From NCBI GenBank assembly GCA_022072415.1, contig JAJVHW010000110.1, positions 1-34,460 on the forward strand: DNA of 34,460 bases, given 5' to 3'. Under the pieces are notes generated by a model that was not told the DNA's origin, searched no databases, and saw only the letters and a program-made list of their open reading frames with translations. The translations under genes were made by a program, and so were the position numbers. Below, piece by piece: positions 23,134 to 31,489 of this stretch (positions are counted from its first letter, which is position 1; each line of letters opens with the position of its first letter). The stretch is from Planctomycetota bacterium (GTDB taxonomy: Bacteria > Planctomycetota > JAJSAM01 > JAJVHW01).

Positions 23134-24027
23134 ATGGCCCACGAACACCCCTGCTCCGGAAATCTCGCGCACGAAGGGACGATCCTCCGGAACGTCCGCG
23201 TGGCCGCGGACTGCGTTCGGCTCGAGATCTCGTGCCCCGGCGTCGCCGCCGCGGTGAAGGCCGGTCAGTTCGTGATGCTCCGCGCGCGGCAGGGGGCGGA
23301 CCCCTTCCTCTCCCGCGCGTTCAGCGTGTGCGACCTGCTCTTCGGAAACGGCGAGGGCGCGCCGCCGACGGGATTCACGGTGCTCATCCTCGTCGTGGGG
23401 GTCGGCACCGCGGCGCTCGCCGAGCGGCAGCCGGGCGAGAAGATCGGGATCCTCGGGCCGCTCGGCCACCCGTACGGCCTCGGGACTCCGGACGAGACGA
23501 TGATCTTCGTCGCGGGCGGGATCGGCGCCGCGCCGTTCGCGATCACCACGCGCATGCTCCGGCGACGGAGCGCGTCGCAGCGGATCGTCTACCTGGTCGG
23601 CGGACGCGACGCGGACCACGTGTACCTCGCCGACGAACTCGCCGCCGCCGGCTGCGCGGTGGAAGTCGCGACCGACGACGGGAGCCGCGGGCGGAAAGGG
23701 TACGTCACCGACCTGCTCGTCCCGCACCTCGAACGCGCCGCCTCCGCGCCGGTGCGCGTCCTCTCGTGCGGGCCGAACCCGATGTTCAAGGCGCTCCACC
23801 GCACGGTGGCCGCTGCGCGCGCGCGCGGACTCCGCTTCGAGTGCCAGGTGTCCACCGAGGAGACGATGCCCTGCGGCTTCGGCGCGTGCGCGGGCTGCGT
23901 CGTCCCCGTCGCGACCGACGTGACCCCGGAGACGCCCGACGGCTACCGCTGGGCGAAGAGCTGCGTCGAGGGCCCCGTCTTCCCCGTGGAGGTGATCCGG
24001 TGGGACCTGGTGCGTTCGACCCACTGA
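23134..24027 (+). CDS. pyrK: PyrK-like iron-sulfur flavoprotein (dihydroorotate dehydrogenase electron transfer subunit)
   Basis: This 297-residue ferredoxin-reductase-type protein has an FAD domain with KAGQFVMLRA and SRAFSVCD (the RxYS-like flavin motif). It also has an NAD domain with GPLGHPYGL, FVAGGIGAAPF and SCGPNPMFKAL, and a [2Fe-2S] motif at C247, C252, C255 and C277 (MPCGFGACAGC, then KSC). This is the PyrK layout, which passes electrons from dihydroorotate dehydrogenase PyrD to NAD in pyrimidine synthesis. No pyrD is next to it in this window, so another partner is possible. Its 3' end overlaps the next gene by 28 bases. It is longer than Bacillus PyrK by about 40 residues, mostly at the termini. 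Confidence 0.88.
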   Translation: MAHEHPCSGNLAHEGTILRNVRVAADCVRLEISCPGVAAAVKAGQFVMLRARQGADPFLSRAFSVCDLLFGNGEGAPPTGFTVLILVVGVGTAALAERQPGEKIGILGPLGHPYGLGTPDETMIFVAGGIGAAPFAITTRMLRRRSASQRIVYLVGGRDADHVYLADELAAAGCAVEVATDDGSRGRKGYVTDLLVPHLERAASAPVRVLSCGPNPMFKALHRTVAAARARGLRFECQVSTEETMPCGFGACAGCVVPVATDVTPETPDGYRWAKSCVEGPVFPVEVIRWDLVRSTH

Positions 24028-24545
24028 CGGAGATCCTCTCCGAGCTCACGAGCGTCGCGGAGAAGGTGGACCGCGCGCAGATGGAGCGCCTCCTCGACGC
24101 CATGCGCGGCGCGAAGCGGCTCTTCGTGGCCGGGATCGGCCGGAGCGGCCTCATGGCCCGCGGCCTCGCGATGCGGCTCATGCACCTGCAGTTCGAGGTG
24201 TACGTCGTCGGCGAGACCACCACGCCGTCGATCGGCAAGGGCGACCTCCTCCTCCTCTGCTCCCGCTACGGCAAGTCGCGCACGCTCCACGCCTACGTCG
24301 AGAAGGCGCACGAGGCCGGCGCATCCGTCGCCCTCGTCACGATGACGAAGAAGAGCAGCCTCGCCCGCCGCGTGGACCTCGTCTTCACGATCCCGATCGC
24401 CGAGGGCGGCCGCAGCCGCCAGCCCCTCGGCACCATCTTCGAGCAGAGCCTCCTCGTCGCCTGCGACGCCCTCGTCCTCCTCGCCATGCGCCGCCTCGGC
24501 ATCACCGAGGCCGACATGGCGAAGCAGCATGCGCAGTTGGAGTGA
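24000..24545 (+). CDS. SIS-domain protein related to 6-phospho-3-hexuloisomerase
   Basis: This 181-residue SIS-fold protein starts at GTG 24000, inside the end of pyrK. No ATG is available and this gives the family's normal length. Matching phrases are LFVAGIGRSGLMARGLAMRLMH, VYVVGETTTPSIGKGDLLLL, QPLGTIFEQSLLVACDALVL and the C-terminal KQHAQLE, all characteristic of 6-phospho-3-hexuloisomerase, which makes fructose 6-phosphate in the ribulose monophosphate pathway. One thing differs: where the family has SGSGET, this protein has CSRYGKSR. That loop holds the sugar phosphate, so the substrate or activity may have changed. No hexulose-phosphate synthase is present nearby. Confidence 0.82.
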   Translation: MGPGAFDPLTEILSELTSVAEKVDRAQMERLLDAMRGAKRLFVAGIGRSGLMARGLAMRLMHLQFEVYVVGETTTPSIGKGDLLLLCSRYGKSRTLHAYVEKAHEAGASVALVTMTKKSSLARRVDLVFTIPIAEGGRSRQPLGTIFEQSLLVACDALVLLAMRRLGITEADMAKQHAQLE

Positions 24546-24578
24546 ACTGGAGGGGGACTGCTGTGTGTGGCGCCCCGC

Positions 24579-27500
24579 TCACCACCGTCGCACGACCTCC
24601 ACGACCGGCACCTCCCAGCGGTCGCAGCGGACTCGGTCCTGGAAGTCCTCGTGCGTCGTCTCGCGGTCGCGGACGACCATCGCGAGGATGCGCGCTTCGG
24701 AGCCGGCGGCGTCGGACCAGCGGTCGCGGCCGAGTCGGGAGAGCGCGCAGAGGGCGCCGCCGCGCAGGTCGGCGATGACGGGGGAGCCCTGCGCGCCGAG
24801 GCGGGCTGCATCGCCCGTGGCGACCGTGCGGAGCCGCGCGTGCGTCTCGTGGTCCCCGGGGAGCGAGCCCGCCCAGCCCAGGTCCACGTCTTCGAGCGAC
24901 AGGAGTTCGTACGAGACGCGCAGGTGCGCGGCGTCGCCCGGAAGCGCACGGACCGGTTCACGCACGAGCCGCCACGAGGGGTCTCCGGCGTCCAGTTCGG
25001 CGAGGAACGGGTTCGCCATGTCGTCGCGGCGGACGAGGTGCAGCGTGCGCCGCGCGCGCGTCATCGCCACGTAGACCACGCGGCGCTCCTCGGCGGCGAT
25101 CGCTTCCGGCGGCCGCTCGTCGCGCGAGCCGCCGGGCGGACGTCCGCCGCCGTCCAGCACGAAGACGTGATCGAACTCGAGCCCCTTCGCGCCGTGCACG
25201 GTGCCGAGGAAGAGCCCCTCGCCGACCATGTGGCCGCGCCGCTCCTCGGCGATCAGTTCGCGGAGATGCGCGGCGAAGGCCGACGCAGGGAGCGTCGGTT
25301 CCGTGAGGTCGGCGTCCGGATGCTCCTCGAGCCACTCGGCAACGGCGCGGTGGAGCACGCCGAGCCACGGGTTCGCGCCGGGGCCGTTCTCGAGCCCGCA
25401 CACGCGGCGGAGCGCCGCTCCGTCCATCGGTTCCGACGCCCGCGCGTCGAGCGCGCGGAGGGTCGCGTCGATCTCGCGCACGCGGTCCACCGGCAGGCCC
25501 TTCCCGGCGGGGAGCCGGCGCCGCACGGCGACGCGCTGCTCCTCGAACCACGAGCGGAACGCGTGGAGGCTCGCGTTCGTCCGCCCGAGCACCGCCATGT
25601 CGGCCGTGTGCGCGCCGCGATCCTCCAGCCGCCGGATCTCGTAGGCCACGGCGCGGAGTTCCGACGCCGCGTCGGCGCACGGATGGACCTGCACGCGCCC
25701 GCGGGACTCGCGGTCGATGCGGCCGAACTCGCCCCCGCGTCCCTCGGCGCGTCGCGCCCGCGACGGACGGATCGGGTGCGACGCCTTCTCGCGGAGCTTG
25801 TTCGGCGCGATCAGCGCGTTCGCGGCGTCCACGATGTGCGGCGTGGAGCGGTAGTTGTCCACGAGGAACTCCACGTTCGCCTCGTAGTCGTCACGGAACC
25901 GACTCAGCCATCGCGCGTCGGCGCCGCGCCATCCGTAGATGTTCTGGTCGTCGTCGCCGACAGCCATGAGGACCGCCGGATTCTCCCGGGCGCCCGAGCT
26001 CCCGCGACGACCCGCGACCGCGGAGATCAGCTCGTACTGCGCCTCGTCCACGTCCTGGTACTCGTCCACGAGTACATGGCGGTAGCCCGCGAGGAGCCGC
26101 TCCCGAAGCGCGTCGATGTCGGTCGCGATCGCCGCTCCTTCGCCGCGGAGCAGCGCGACCGCGCGCACGATCGCCTCGTCCACTGTCCGCTCGTCGCCGG
26201 GCCCGCCGACCGTGCGCGGATCGGTGCCGGTGATCCGGAGCGCGAGCGAGTGGAACGTGGTGACGAGCACGCCGCGCGCCGCCCCGCCCGCGAGCTCGCG
26301 CAGCCGCACGCGAAGTTCGTGCGCGGCGCTCCGGTTGAAGCAGAGGACCAGGAGCGACTCCGGCGCGACGCGCTCGACCAGGAGCAGGAAGGCCGCGCGG
26401 TGCACGATCACCCGCGTCTTCCCCGATCCCGGTCCGGCGAGGACCAGCGTGTGGCGGTCGGGCGACGACGTGACGATCCGCCGCTGCGCCGGGTCCCCGG
26501 CCTCCTCGACGACGCGGCGCCACGACTCGGCCGACGTCGGGCGGCGCAGATCCTCCTCGCGCCCGGCGAACCAGGTCGAGAGGAACTCCTCGCGCGGCGC
26601 GCGGAAGTAGTCGGCGACGAACGCCCGCGCCCGCTGCGGCAGGTCGGCCTGGAGCTTCGCCCACTCGGCGATGACGTGGATCTGCACGGTGCGCTCGCGG
26701 TAGTGCTCGGCGAGCTCGGCGTAGTCGCGGTTCTCGTAGGTCCTTCCGTGCGCGGCGGGCCGGAGGGCGAGTCCCATCGCCTGGCGGAACACGGCCAGCC
26801 CCTTCTGGAGCGTGATCGCGCCCGCTTCGTGGAGCCACAGAAGCCCGCGCTCGACCGCCGCGTCGGCGTCCACGAGCCGTTCCCTGTGGTCCGCCTCGAC
26901 CGCTGACGCGACATCGCCCATCCCGAACGCCACGAGCACTTCGCCGCGCGCGCCCTCCGGCGCCTTCGAGAGAACCGCGCGGAGCGCCGAGCCCGCGACC
27001 GCGCGCCGCTTCGCGGCCGTCTCGGCAAGCGCGTCCCACGAGCGCAGCAGCCGCATCCGCCACGCGTCCGCGCCGGCGTGGCGGAGTTCGATGCTCCCGC
27101 GCCCGTTCCCGCTGTTCCGCCCGTCCTCCGCGAGCGCATGGAGGGAGCGACGGAACGTGTCGGGCGAGGCATGGACTCCCCGGGCGGCGAAGTCCGCGTT
27201 GACAAGGCGGAGGTCGATGCGGGCCCAGTCGCGGTCGCCGTCGGCGTCCGATGCCGGTCCGAGGTCCGGGGCATGCTCGCGCAGCCGTGCGATGAACTCC
27301 CCGTCGAGCGCAGCGAGCGCTTCGAACCGCGAGCGCGAGTCGTCGGCCGTCGCGACGCGCACGAACGCCGTCATCGAGAGCCCCTCGTCCACGAGACCCT
27401 GGAGCGTCATGTCGCGGAGGATGCGGAGGAGCCGCGCGGCGGGGGACTTCCGCGGGTTGCCCGCGTCGTCGGGGTACTCGCGGATCCCCGCCTCGGCCGC

Positions 27501-29831
27501 AAGCTCGTCCATGTCGAGCCCCTGCCGCGGATCGGCGTGGAAGAGCGCGCGGAGGACCGCCACCCATGCCTCGCGCGTCCGGACGCTGAGCCCGAGCTTC
27601 GCGATCCGCGCCGCCGCCTCGTCCATGTCCTTGACGAGCGGCCGACCCTGGAAGACCCGCGTGTGATTCTCGTCGCGGGAGAGGAAGTCCGCGCGCTCGA
27701 GCCACGACACCGCCGTGTGGACCTTCGTCTTCGCGTCGCGGTCGCCCGCGTCGAACGACACGTCGGTGCGCTGGTCCGCCAGCAGTTCGGCGGCGGTGAC
27801 GACGACCGGCTGATCGCCGCGCATACGTCGCCGCACGGCGGCGAGCACCTGGGCGATGTCCTTCCGCCCGAGCTGCGAGTCCGCCGCGAGGCCGAACTGG
27901 GTCTCGGCGTCCTGCGCCTCGAAGAGGAGGAGCGCCCGCGACGGGAGCCCGTCCCGCCCGGCGCGCCCGGCCTCCTGAAGGTAGTTCTCCAGCGACCCGG
28001 GGATGTCGCCGTGGATCACCGCGCGCACGTCCGGCTGGTCGATCCCCATACCGAACGCGTTCGTCGCGCAGACCACGCGCACCGCGCCCGACTTGAACGC
28101 GTCCTGCACCTCGCGCTTGACGGGCGGCTCGAGCCCCGCGTGGAATGCGCGCGCGGCCCATCCCCGCTTCGCGAGCTCCGCCGCGTAGTGCTCCGTGCGC
28201 CGCCGCGTCGCGAGGTACACGATCGCGCGCCCGCCGCCGATCCGGGCGCGGAGCTCGGCGTCGATCGCATCCGCGCGGCCGGCTTCCGGCACCCGCCGCG
28301 CCTCGAACGCGATGTTCGCGCGCTCGGGCGGCACTTCGACCACGCGGAGCTCCTGCCCGGTGGCGTCGCGGAAGTACCGCAGGATCTCGTCGCGCACGTC
28401 GCGCCGGGCCGTCGCGGTGAAGCACGCGACCGGGGCCACCGGCACTCCCTCCGCCGCCGCGAACTCCCGGATGAACCTTCCGGCGTAGACGTAGTCCGTG
28501 CGGAAGTCGTGGCCCCACTTGGCGAGGCAGTGCGCCTCGTCGAACACCCATGCCGCGATCTCGCGCGACCGGGCCGCGTTTCGGAACGACCGGTTCCGAA
28601 GCTGCTCAGGCGACACGTAGAGCAGCGCCACGTCGCCCGCCTGCACGTCGGCGAGCACCTTCCCGCGCTCGGGAGGCGTGAGGAGCCCGTTCAGCGCGGC
28701 GGCGGCCTTCGATCCCGTGCGGCGCTCGAAGCCGTCCACCTGGTCCTTCATCAGCGCCTGGAGCGGCGAGAGCACGACCGTGAGCGCGCCGGTGCGCTCA
28801 TGCCGCGCGAACGCCGGGATCTGGTAGCAGACGGACTTCCCGAAGCTGGTCGGCAGGATCGCGAGATGGGGTGCGCCGCGCATCCCGAGTCCCACGATCT
28901 CGCGCTGCACCTCGCGGCCGTCGTCGGCCCGGCGGAACTCCGTGAGCCCGAATCGCGGGAGCCACGCCGCGCCGTCGTGCGCGGTCGGGCAGCGGGGGCA
29001 GAGCGGATCGCCGCAGGGCGCGTCGCGGAGCGCACGGACGAGGGTGTGCCACGCCGGGAACGCCGTGCGTACCCATCGCGGCGAGACCGACGACGTTTCG
29101 GCGACCGACAGCCACGCCGCCGCATACGCGACCGCAGGCCGCGCAGACGGAACGGCGAGCGCCGCGGCGACGGAATCGATGGCCTGCCGGCACACGCGTC
29201 CGGCGAACCGCCGCGCGAACGCATCGACCGCTTCGGCGTCGCTCTGCGCCCGTGCCCCGCATCGGGCAAGCTCGTCGGCGGCGGCGCCGCAGCCGGGGCC
29301 GGCCATCGCGGCGCGCTCGATCGCGACGAGTTCCGGGTCCTCCACCGCGATCCTCGCCAGCTCGCGCCGCTCGTCGTCGAGGAGCCGCCGAGCGAGCGTC
29401 GCGTCCCGGACCGGGTCGTTCTTCGCGTCGCTGACCAGCTTGTAGTCCTTCACGAGCTTGTGGTACGGCTTCGCCGGAAAGGCCAGCGGCGACAGCAACA
29501 GCGTGTCGATCGCGGGCAGCGCGAGGAGCGGCGAGCGAGGTCGCACCGACTCGATCCACGGCAGGTCGTGCCGCACGATGTTGTGCCCCGCCACGGCTCC
29601 CGCCCCAGCGGCGAACGCCTCGAGCTCCGCGATCGCGCGCTCCGCCCCGTCTCCCGGCCGCCGCCGCCACGCCCGCTCCCCGCGCACCGCCCCCGCGTCC
29701 GCCAGCGCGCCGCCCTCCGCCACCTCGAAGTCGAGGCATACGACGTCTTCCCGGCCAACGTCGTCCTGCGCGACGTCTTCCCGCGCACCGATCGGCCCAT
29801 CCGGGTCCATGCGGACACGACGATAGCTCAT
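24579..29831 (-). CDS. Giant exonuclease-RecQ-UvrD fusion helicase
   Basis: This 1750-residue protein starts at ATG 29831 (MSYRRVRMDPDG); ATG 29810 is an alternative. Residues 30-145 are a DEDD-type exonuclease: D34 and E36 in VCLDFEV, D89 in GHNIVRHDLPWI, D143 in NDPVRDA, with asparagine where DEDDh enzymes have histidine. A RecQ helicase follows: Walker A LPTSFGKS near 330, DEAH near 430, TATARRDVRDE near 470, and QEAGRAGRDG near 620. After a long helical middle comes an SF1 UvrD/Rep helicase: AGPGSGKT near 1135, DEYQDVDEAQ near 1257, GDDDQNIYGWRGA near 1293, TVHGAKGLEFD near 1548 and YVAMTRARR near 1588. Similar fusions exist and are annotated as RecQ-family helicases. It should process DNA ends or forks; a role in defence is possible but unproven. 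No companion gene is coupled to it. Confidence 0.93.
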   Translation of the reverse strand: MSYRRVRMDPDGPIGAREDVAQDDVGREDVVCLDFEVAEGGALADAGAVRGERAWRRRPGDGAERAIAELEAFAAGAGAVAGHNIVRHDLPWIESVRPRSPLLALPAIDTLLLSPLAFPAKPYHKLVKDYKLVSDAKNDPVRDATLARRLLDDERRELARIAVEDPELVAIERAAMAGPGCGAAADELARCGARAQSDAEAVDAFARRFAGRVCRQAIDSVAAALAVPSARPAVAYAAAWLSVAETSSVSPRWVRTAFPAWHTLVRALRDAPCGDPLCPRCPTAHDGAAWLPRFGLTEFRRADDGREVQREIVGLGMRGAPHLAILPTSFGKSVCYQIPAFARHERTGALTVVLSPLQALMKDQVDGFERRTGSKAAAALNGLLTPPERGKVLADVQAGDVALLYVSPEQLRNRSFRNAARSREIAAWVFDEAHCLAKWGHDFRTDYVYAGRFIREFAAAEGVPVAPVACFTATARRDVRDEILRYFRDATGQELRVVEVPPERANIAFEARRVPEAGRADAIDAELRARIGGGRAIVYLATRRRTEHYAAELAKRGWAARAFHAGLEPPVKREVQDAFKSGAVRVVCATNAFGMGIDQPDVRAVIHGDIPGSLENYLQEAGRAGRDGLPSRALLLFEAQDAETQFGLAADSQLGRKDIAQVLAAVRRRMRGDQPVVVTAAELLADQRTDVSFDAGDRDAKTKVHTAVSWLERADFLSRDENHTRVFQGRPLVKDMDEAAARIAKLGLSVRTREAWVAVLRALFHADPRQGLDMDELAAEAGIREYPDDAGNPRKSPAARLLRILRDMTLQGLVDEGLSMTAFVRVATADDSRSRFEALAALDGEFIARLREHAPDLGPASDADGDRDWARIDLRLVNADFAARGVHASPDTFRRSLHALAEDGRNSGNGRGSIELRHAGADAWRMRLLRSWDALAETAAKRRAVAGSALRAVLSKAPEGARGEVLVAFGMGDVASAVEADHRERLVDADAAVERGLLWLHEAGAITLQKGLAVFRQAMGLALRPAAHGRTYENRDYAELAEHYRERTVQIHVIAEWAKLQADLPQRARAFVADYFRAPREEFLSTWFAGREEDLRRPTSAESWRRVVEEAGDPAQRRIVTSSPDRHTLVLAGPGSGKTRVIVHRAAFLLLVERVAPESLLVLCFNRSAAHELRVRLRELAGGAARGVLVTTFHSLALRITGTDPRTVGGPGDERTVDEAIVRAVALLRGEGAAIATDIDALRERLLAGYRHVLVDEYQDVDEAQYELISAVAGRRGSSGARENPAVLMAVGDDDQNIYGWRGADARWLSRFRDDYEANVEFLVDNYRSTPHIVDAANALIAPNKLREKASHPIRPSRARRAEGRGGEFGRIDRESRGRVQVHPCADAASELRAVAYEIRRLEDRGAHTADMAVLGRTNASLHAFRSWFEEQRVAVRRRLPAGKGLPVDRVREIDATLRALDARASEPMDGAALRRVCGLENGPGANPWLGVLHRAVAEWLEEHPDADLTEPTLPASAFAAHLRELIAEERRGHMVGEGLFLGTVHGAKGLEFDHVFVLDGGGRPPGGSRDERPPEAIAAEERRVVYVAMTRARRTLHLVRRDDMANPFLAELDAGDPSWRLVREPVRALPGDAAHLRVSYELLSLEDVDLGWAGSLPGDHETHARLRTVATGDAARLGAQGSPVIADLRGGALCALSRLGRDRWSDAAGSEARILAMVVRDRETTHEDFQDRVRCDRWEVPVVEVVRRW

Positions 29832-29870
29832 CACCCGCCCGATCCCGCCGCATGCGCACCGGGGGCCCCC

Positions 29871-29960
29871 TTGACAGGCACCCCGCCGATCCCGCAAGCT
29901 CCCGGCATGTGGATGGAACGACCCGGGGGTGGAGATGGGGACGCCGAGGAAGCCTGCTGA
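29871..29960 (+). other. Promoter-like site with a 17-codon leaderless frame
   Basis: TTGACA at 29871-29876 and CAAGCT at 29895-29900 are 18 bases apart; the second is a poor -10. Six bases on, an ATG at 29907 opens a frame of 17 codons (MWMERPGGGDGDAEEAC) ending at 29960. The spacing is the one seen at other starts in this window. It could be the promoter of the sigma-like gene at 30039 with a short leader peptide. Without conservation data the peptide is a guess. Confidence 0.25.
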
Positions 29961-30038
29961 TCGGCCGAGGATCCCGCGGGCCGAACGGCCAGCGTCCGTC
30001 GCGTCGGACACCCGCGAGCGGAGTGCGCCGGAACCGGC

Positions 30039-30692
30039 ATGCGACTCCGAAGCCTGACGGTCGGCGCGTGGCTCGCCGCGCTCGACGCGTCGAAGCGTGC
30101 GCACCGGGTCTCTGCGCCGCCCTCGCCCCTCGATGACCTGTTCCTCCACCTTCGAGTCGCCGCGAGCACTCACGATCGGTTGCAGCGATGCACTCCGGAC
30201 GACATCGCGGAGATCGCCCTGGAGACAGCCGAGAATCTCCTCTTCGACTCGCACCGGTCCCTCCGCGAAGCGCCGCCCGACGAGCCGCTCGCCCGTGCGT
30301 TGGCCCGGGCCATCGACTGGACTGTTCGGGTGCGCCGACGCGCGGCGCGGAGGTTTCGGAGGGTCCTCGCCGCGGCGGCCGATCAGGAGCGTGCGAGGCA
30401 GCCGTGCGCGGAGGCCGGCCCTGCGGGGGAGGCGGAGTCCGATCCGCTGCACGCCGACCGATGCGGGTCCCTCGTGGCGCAACTTCGGCGCACGCTGACT
30501 CCGCACGAGTTCCGCGTGATCTCCGCGCTCGCCCGCTACAGAACGCACTCCGCGACTGCGAAGGCGCTCGGCATCTCGCGCGGGGCCGTGGCCGGCGCGT
30601 TGCATTCGGCCTCGCATCGCGCCGCGCACCTCGCGCCCGTCCGCCCGTCCGCCCGTCCGCCCGTCCGCCCGTCCGCCCGTCCGCCCGAGTGA
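30039..30692 (+). CDS. Sigma-70/ECF-like regulator
   Basis: This 217-residue protein has a C-terminal helix-turn-helix (LTPHEFRVISALARYRTHSA then AKALGISRGAVAGALHSA, about residues 148-190), like region 4 of ECF sigma factors. The N-terminal half (TPDDIAEIALETAENLLF, then EPLARALARAIDWTVRVRRR) follows the pattern of region 2 but weakly, so it may be an atypical sigma factor or a lone HTH regulator. The tail PVRPSARPPVRPSARPPE is encoded by an 8-bp tandem repeat and is probably disordered. It is divergent from the giant helicase gene (207 bases between the starts) and upstream of the HEAT/RHS pair, which it might control. The ATG start is the first in frame. Confidence 0.6.
   Translation: MRLRSLTVGAWLAALDASKRAHRVSAPPSPLDDLFLHLRVAASTHDRLQRCTPDDIAEIALETAENLLFDSHRSLREAPPDEPLARALARAIDWTVRVRRRAARRFRRVLAAAADQERARQPCAEAGPAGEAESDPLHADRCGSLVAQLRRTLTPHEFRVISALARYRTHSATAKALGISRGAVAGALHSASHRAAHLAPVRPSARPPVRPSARPPE
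30636..30687 (+). repeat. 8-bp tandem repeat (CCCGTCCG) at the gene 3' end
   Basis: Six full units of CCCGTCCG (30636-30683) plus half a unit lie just before the stop of the sigma-like gene. Eight is not a multiple of three, so gain or loss of a unit would change the frame and the length of the C-terminus. Reading through three units restores the frame, which is why the peptide repeats every 8 residues. Confidence 0.9.
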
Positions 30693-30863
30693 GGAAGATC
30701 ACGATTCTCGCGAATCGTCGTAACCCTGCACTCCAAATGACGATCGAACTCCGGCACGCGGCCTGACCCCTCGGATCCGCCAAGCAGATTGCGCCCATAG
30801 GGGTAGAGGGACCTCCTCCGCCGCCGGTCCGGCGCATGCGGAGCGTTCCTCGGGGAGACGCAC

Positions 30864-31487
30864 ATGGCGGGGACGAGTCACGGAACGCGCGGACACGGCG
30901 GGCCCGGAGCCGGAGGCCGCGACGGCAGAGCCTCGCGGACGAGAGTCCCCGATCCCGGCGAGGCCGGCCGCGCGGAAGGCCGTGCCCAATGGGCCCTAGC
31001 GGCGGCGATCGGGGCCGCAGGCCTCGCGGCGGCCTGTCTCGTGATGCTCGCCCGCGCCGAGGCTGCGACCGACAAGGCCAAGGCCGCGAAGGCGCGCTGC
31101 GAAGCGTCGGCCGGCGAACTCGGCCGCGGCGCCGCGCTCGAGGAGCTCCGCGCCGCGGGCGACTCCGAGTCGCGGAAGGCCATCGAGGAGCTCGCCGACA
31201 GCACGGACGACCGCATCGCCGCGCAGGCCATCGCCACGCTCGGCCGCTCGGACCACTCCGGCGCGCGGACGAAGCTCAAGTCGATCGCCGCCGACACAGC
31301 GCGGAGCGACGCCGCCCGCTGCACCGCGCTGACCGCCTGGCTCCGGCTCGAGAAGAAGGACGGCCGGACATGGTCCGACGTCTCCGGTGACGTTTCGAAC
31401 TGGGCCACGAAAGGCTCGCGCCTCGAGCAGACGGCCGACGCGATGAAGTCGGCCGTCTTCGGCGTCACGACCGGAGGGGGGAAGTAG
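30864..31487 (+). CDS. Membrane-anchored HEAT-like repeat protein
   Basis: This 207-residue protein has a glycine/arginine-rich N-terminus, one hydrophobic helix (ALAAAIGAAGLAAACLVMLA, about 43-63) and a helical outer or inner domain. The latter has HEAT-like units: AALEELRAAGDSESRKAIEELA, then RIAAQAIATLGRSDHSGART, then ARCTALTAWLRLEKKDG. These resemble the PBS-lyase type HEAT repeats that bind proteins. The start ATG has GGGGAG upstream at a suitable distance. It ends 2 bases before the RHS start, so the two are coupled, and it may assist the export or hold the neighbour. The 171-base gap before it shows no gene; a small inverted repeat ACGATT/AATCGT is at about 30700. Confidence 0.75.
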   Translation: MAGTSHGTRGHGGPGAGGRDGRASRTRVPDPGEAGRAEGRAQWALAAAIGAAGLAAACLVMLARAEAATDKAKAAKARCEASAGELGRGAALEELRAAGDSESRKAIEELADSTDDRIAAQAIATLGRSDHSGARTKLKSIAADTARSDAARCTALTAWLRLEKKDGRTWSDVSGDVSNWATKGSRLEQTADAMKSAVFGVTTGGGK

Positions 31488-31489
31488 CC

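Noticed and set aside
24567-26906. Plus-strand frame of 779 codons
   Set aside because: Antisense shadow of the UvrD part, no recognisable features.
27078-29960. Plus-strand frame of 960 codons opposite the giant helicase
   Set aside because: Antisense to a gene with complete helicase motifs; the frame is rich in R, E, H and V as expected from the reverse strand.
30636-30687. CRISPR array
   Set aside because: The units are 8 bases with no spacers; it is a simple tandem repeat.
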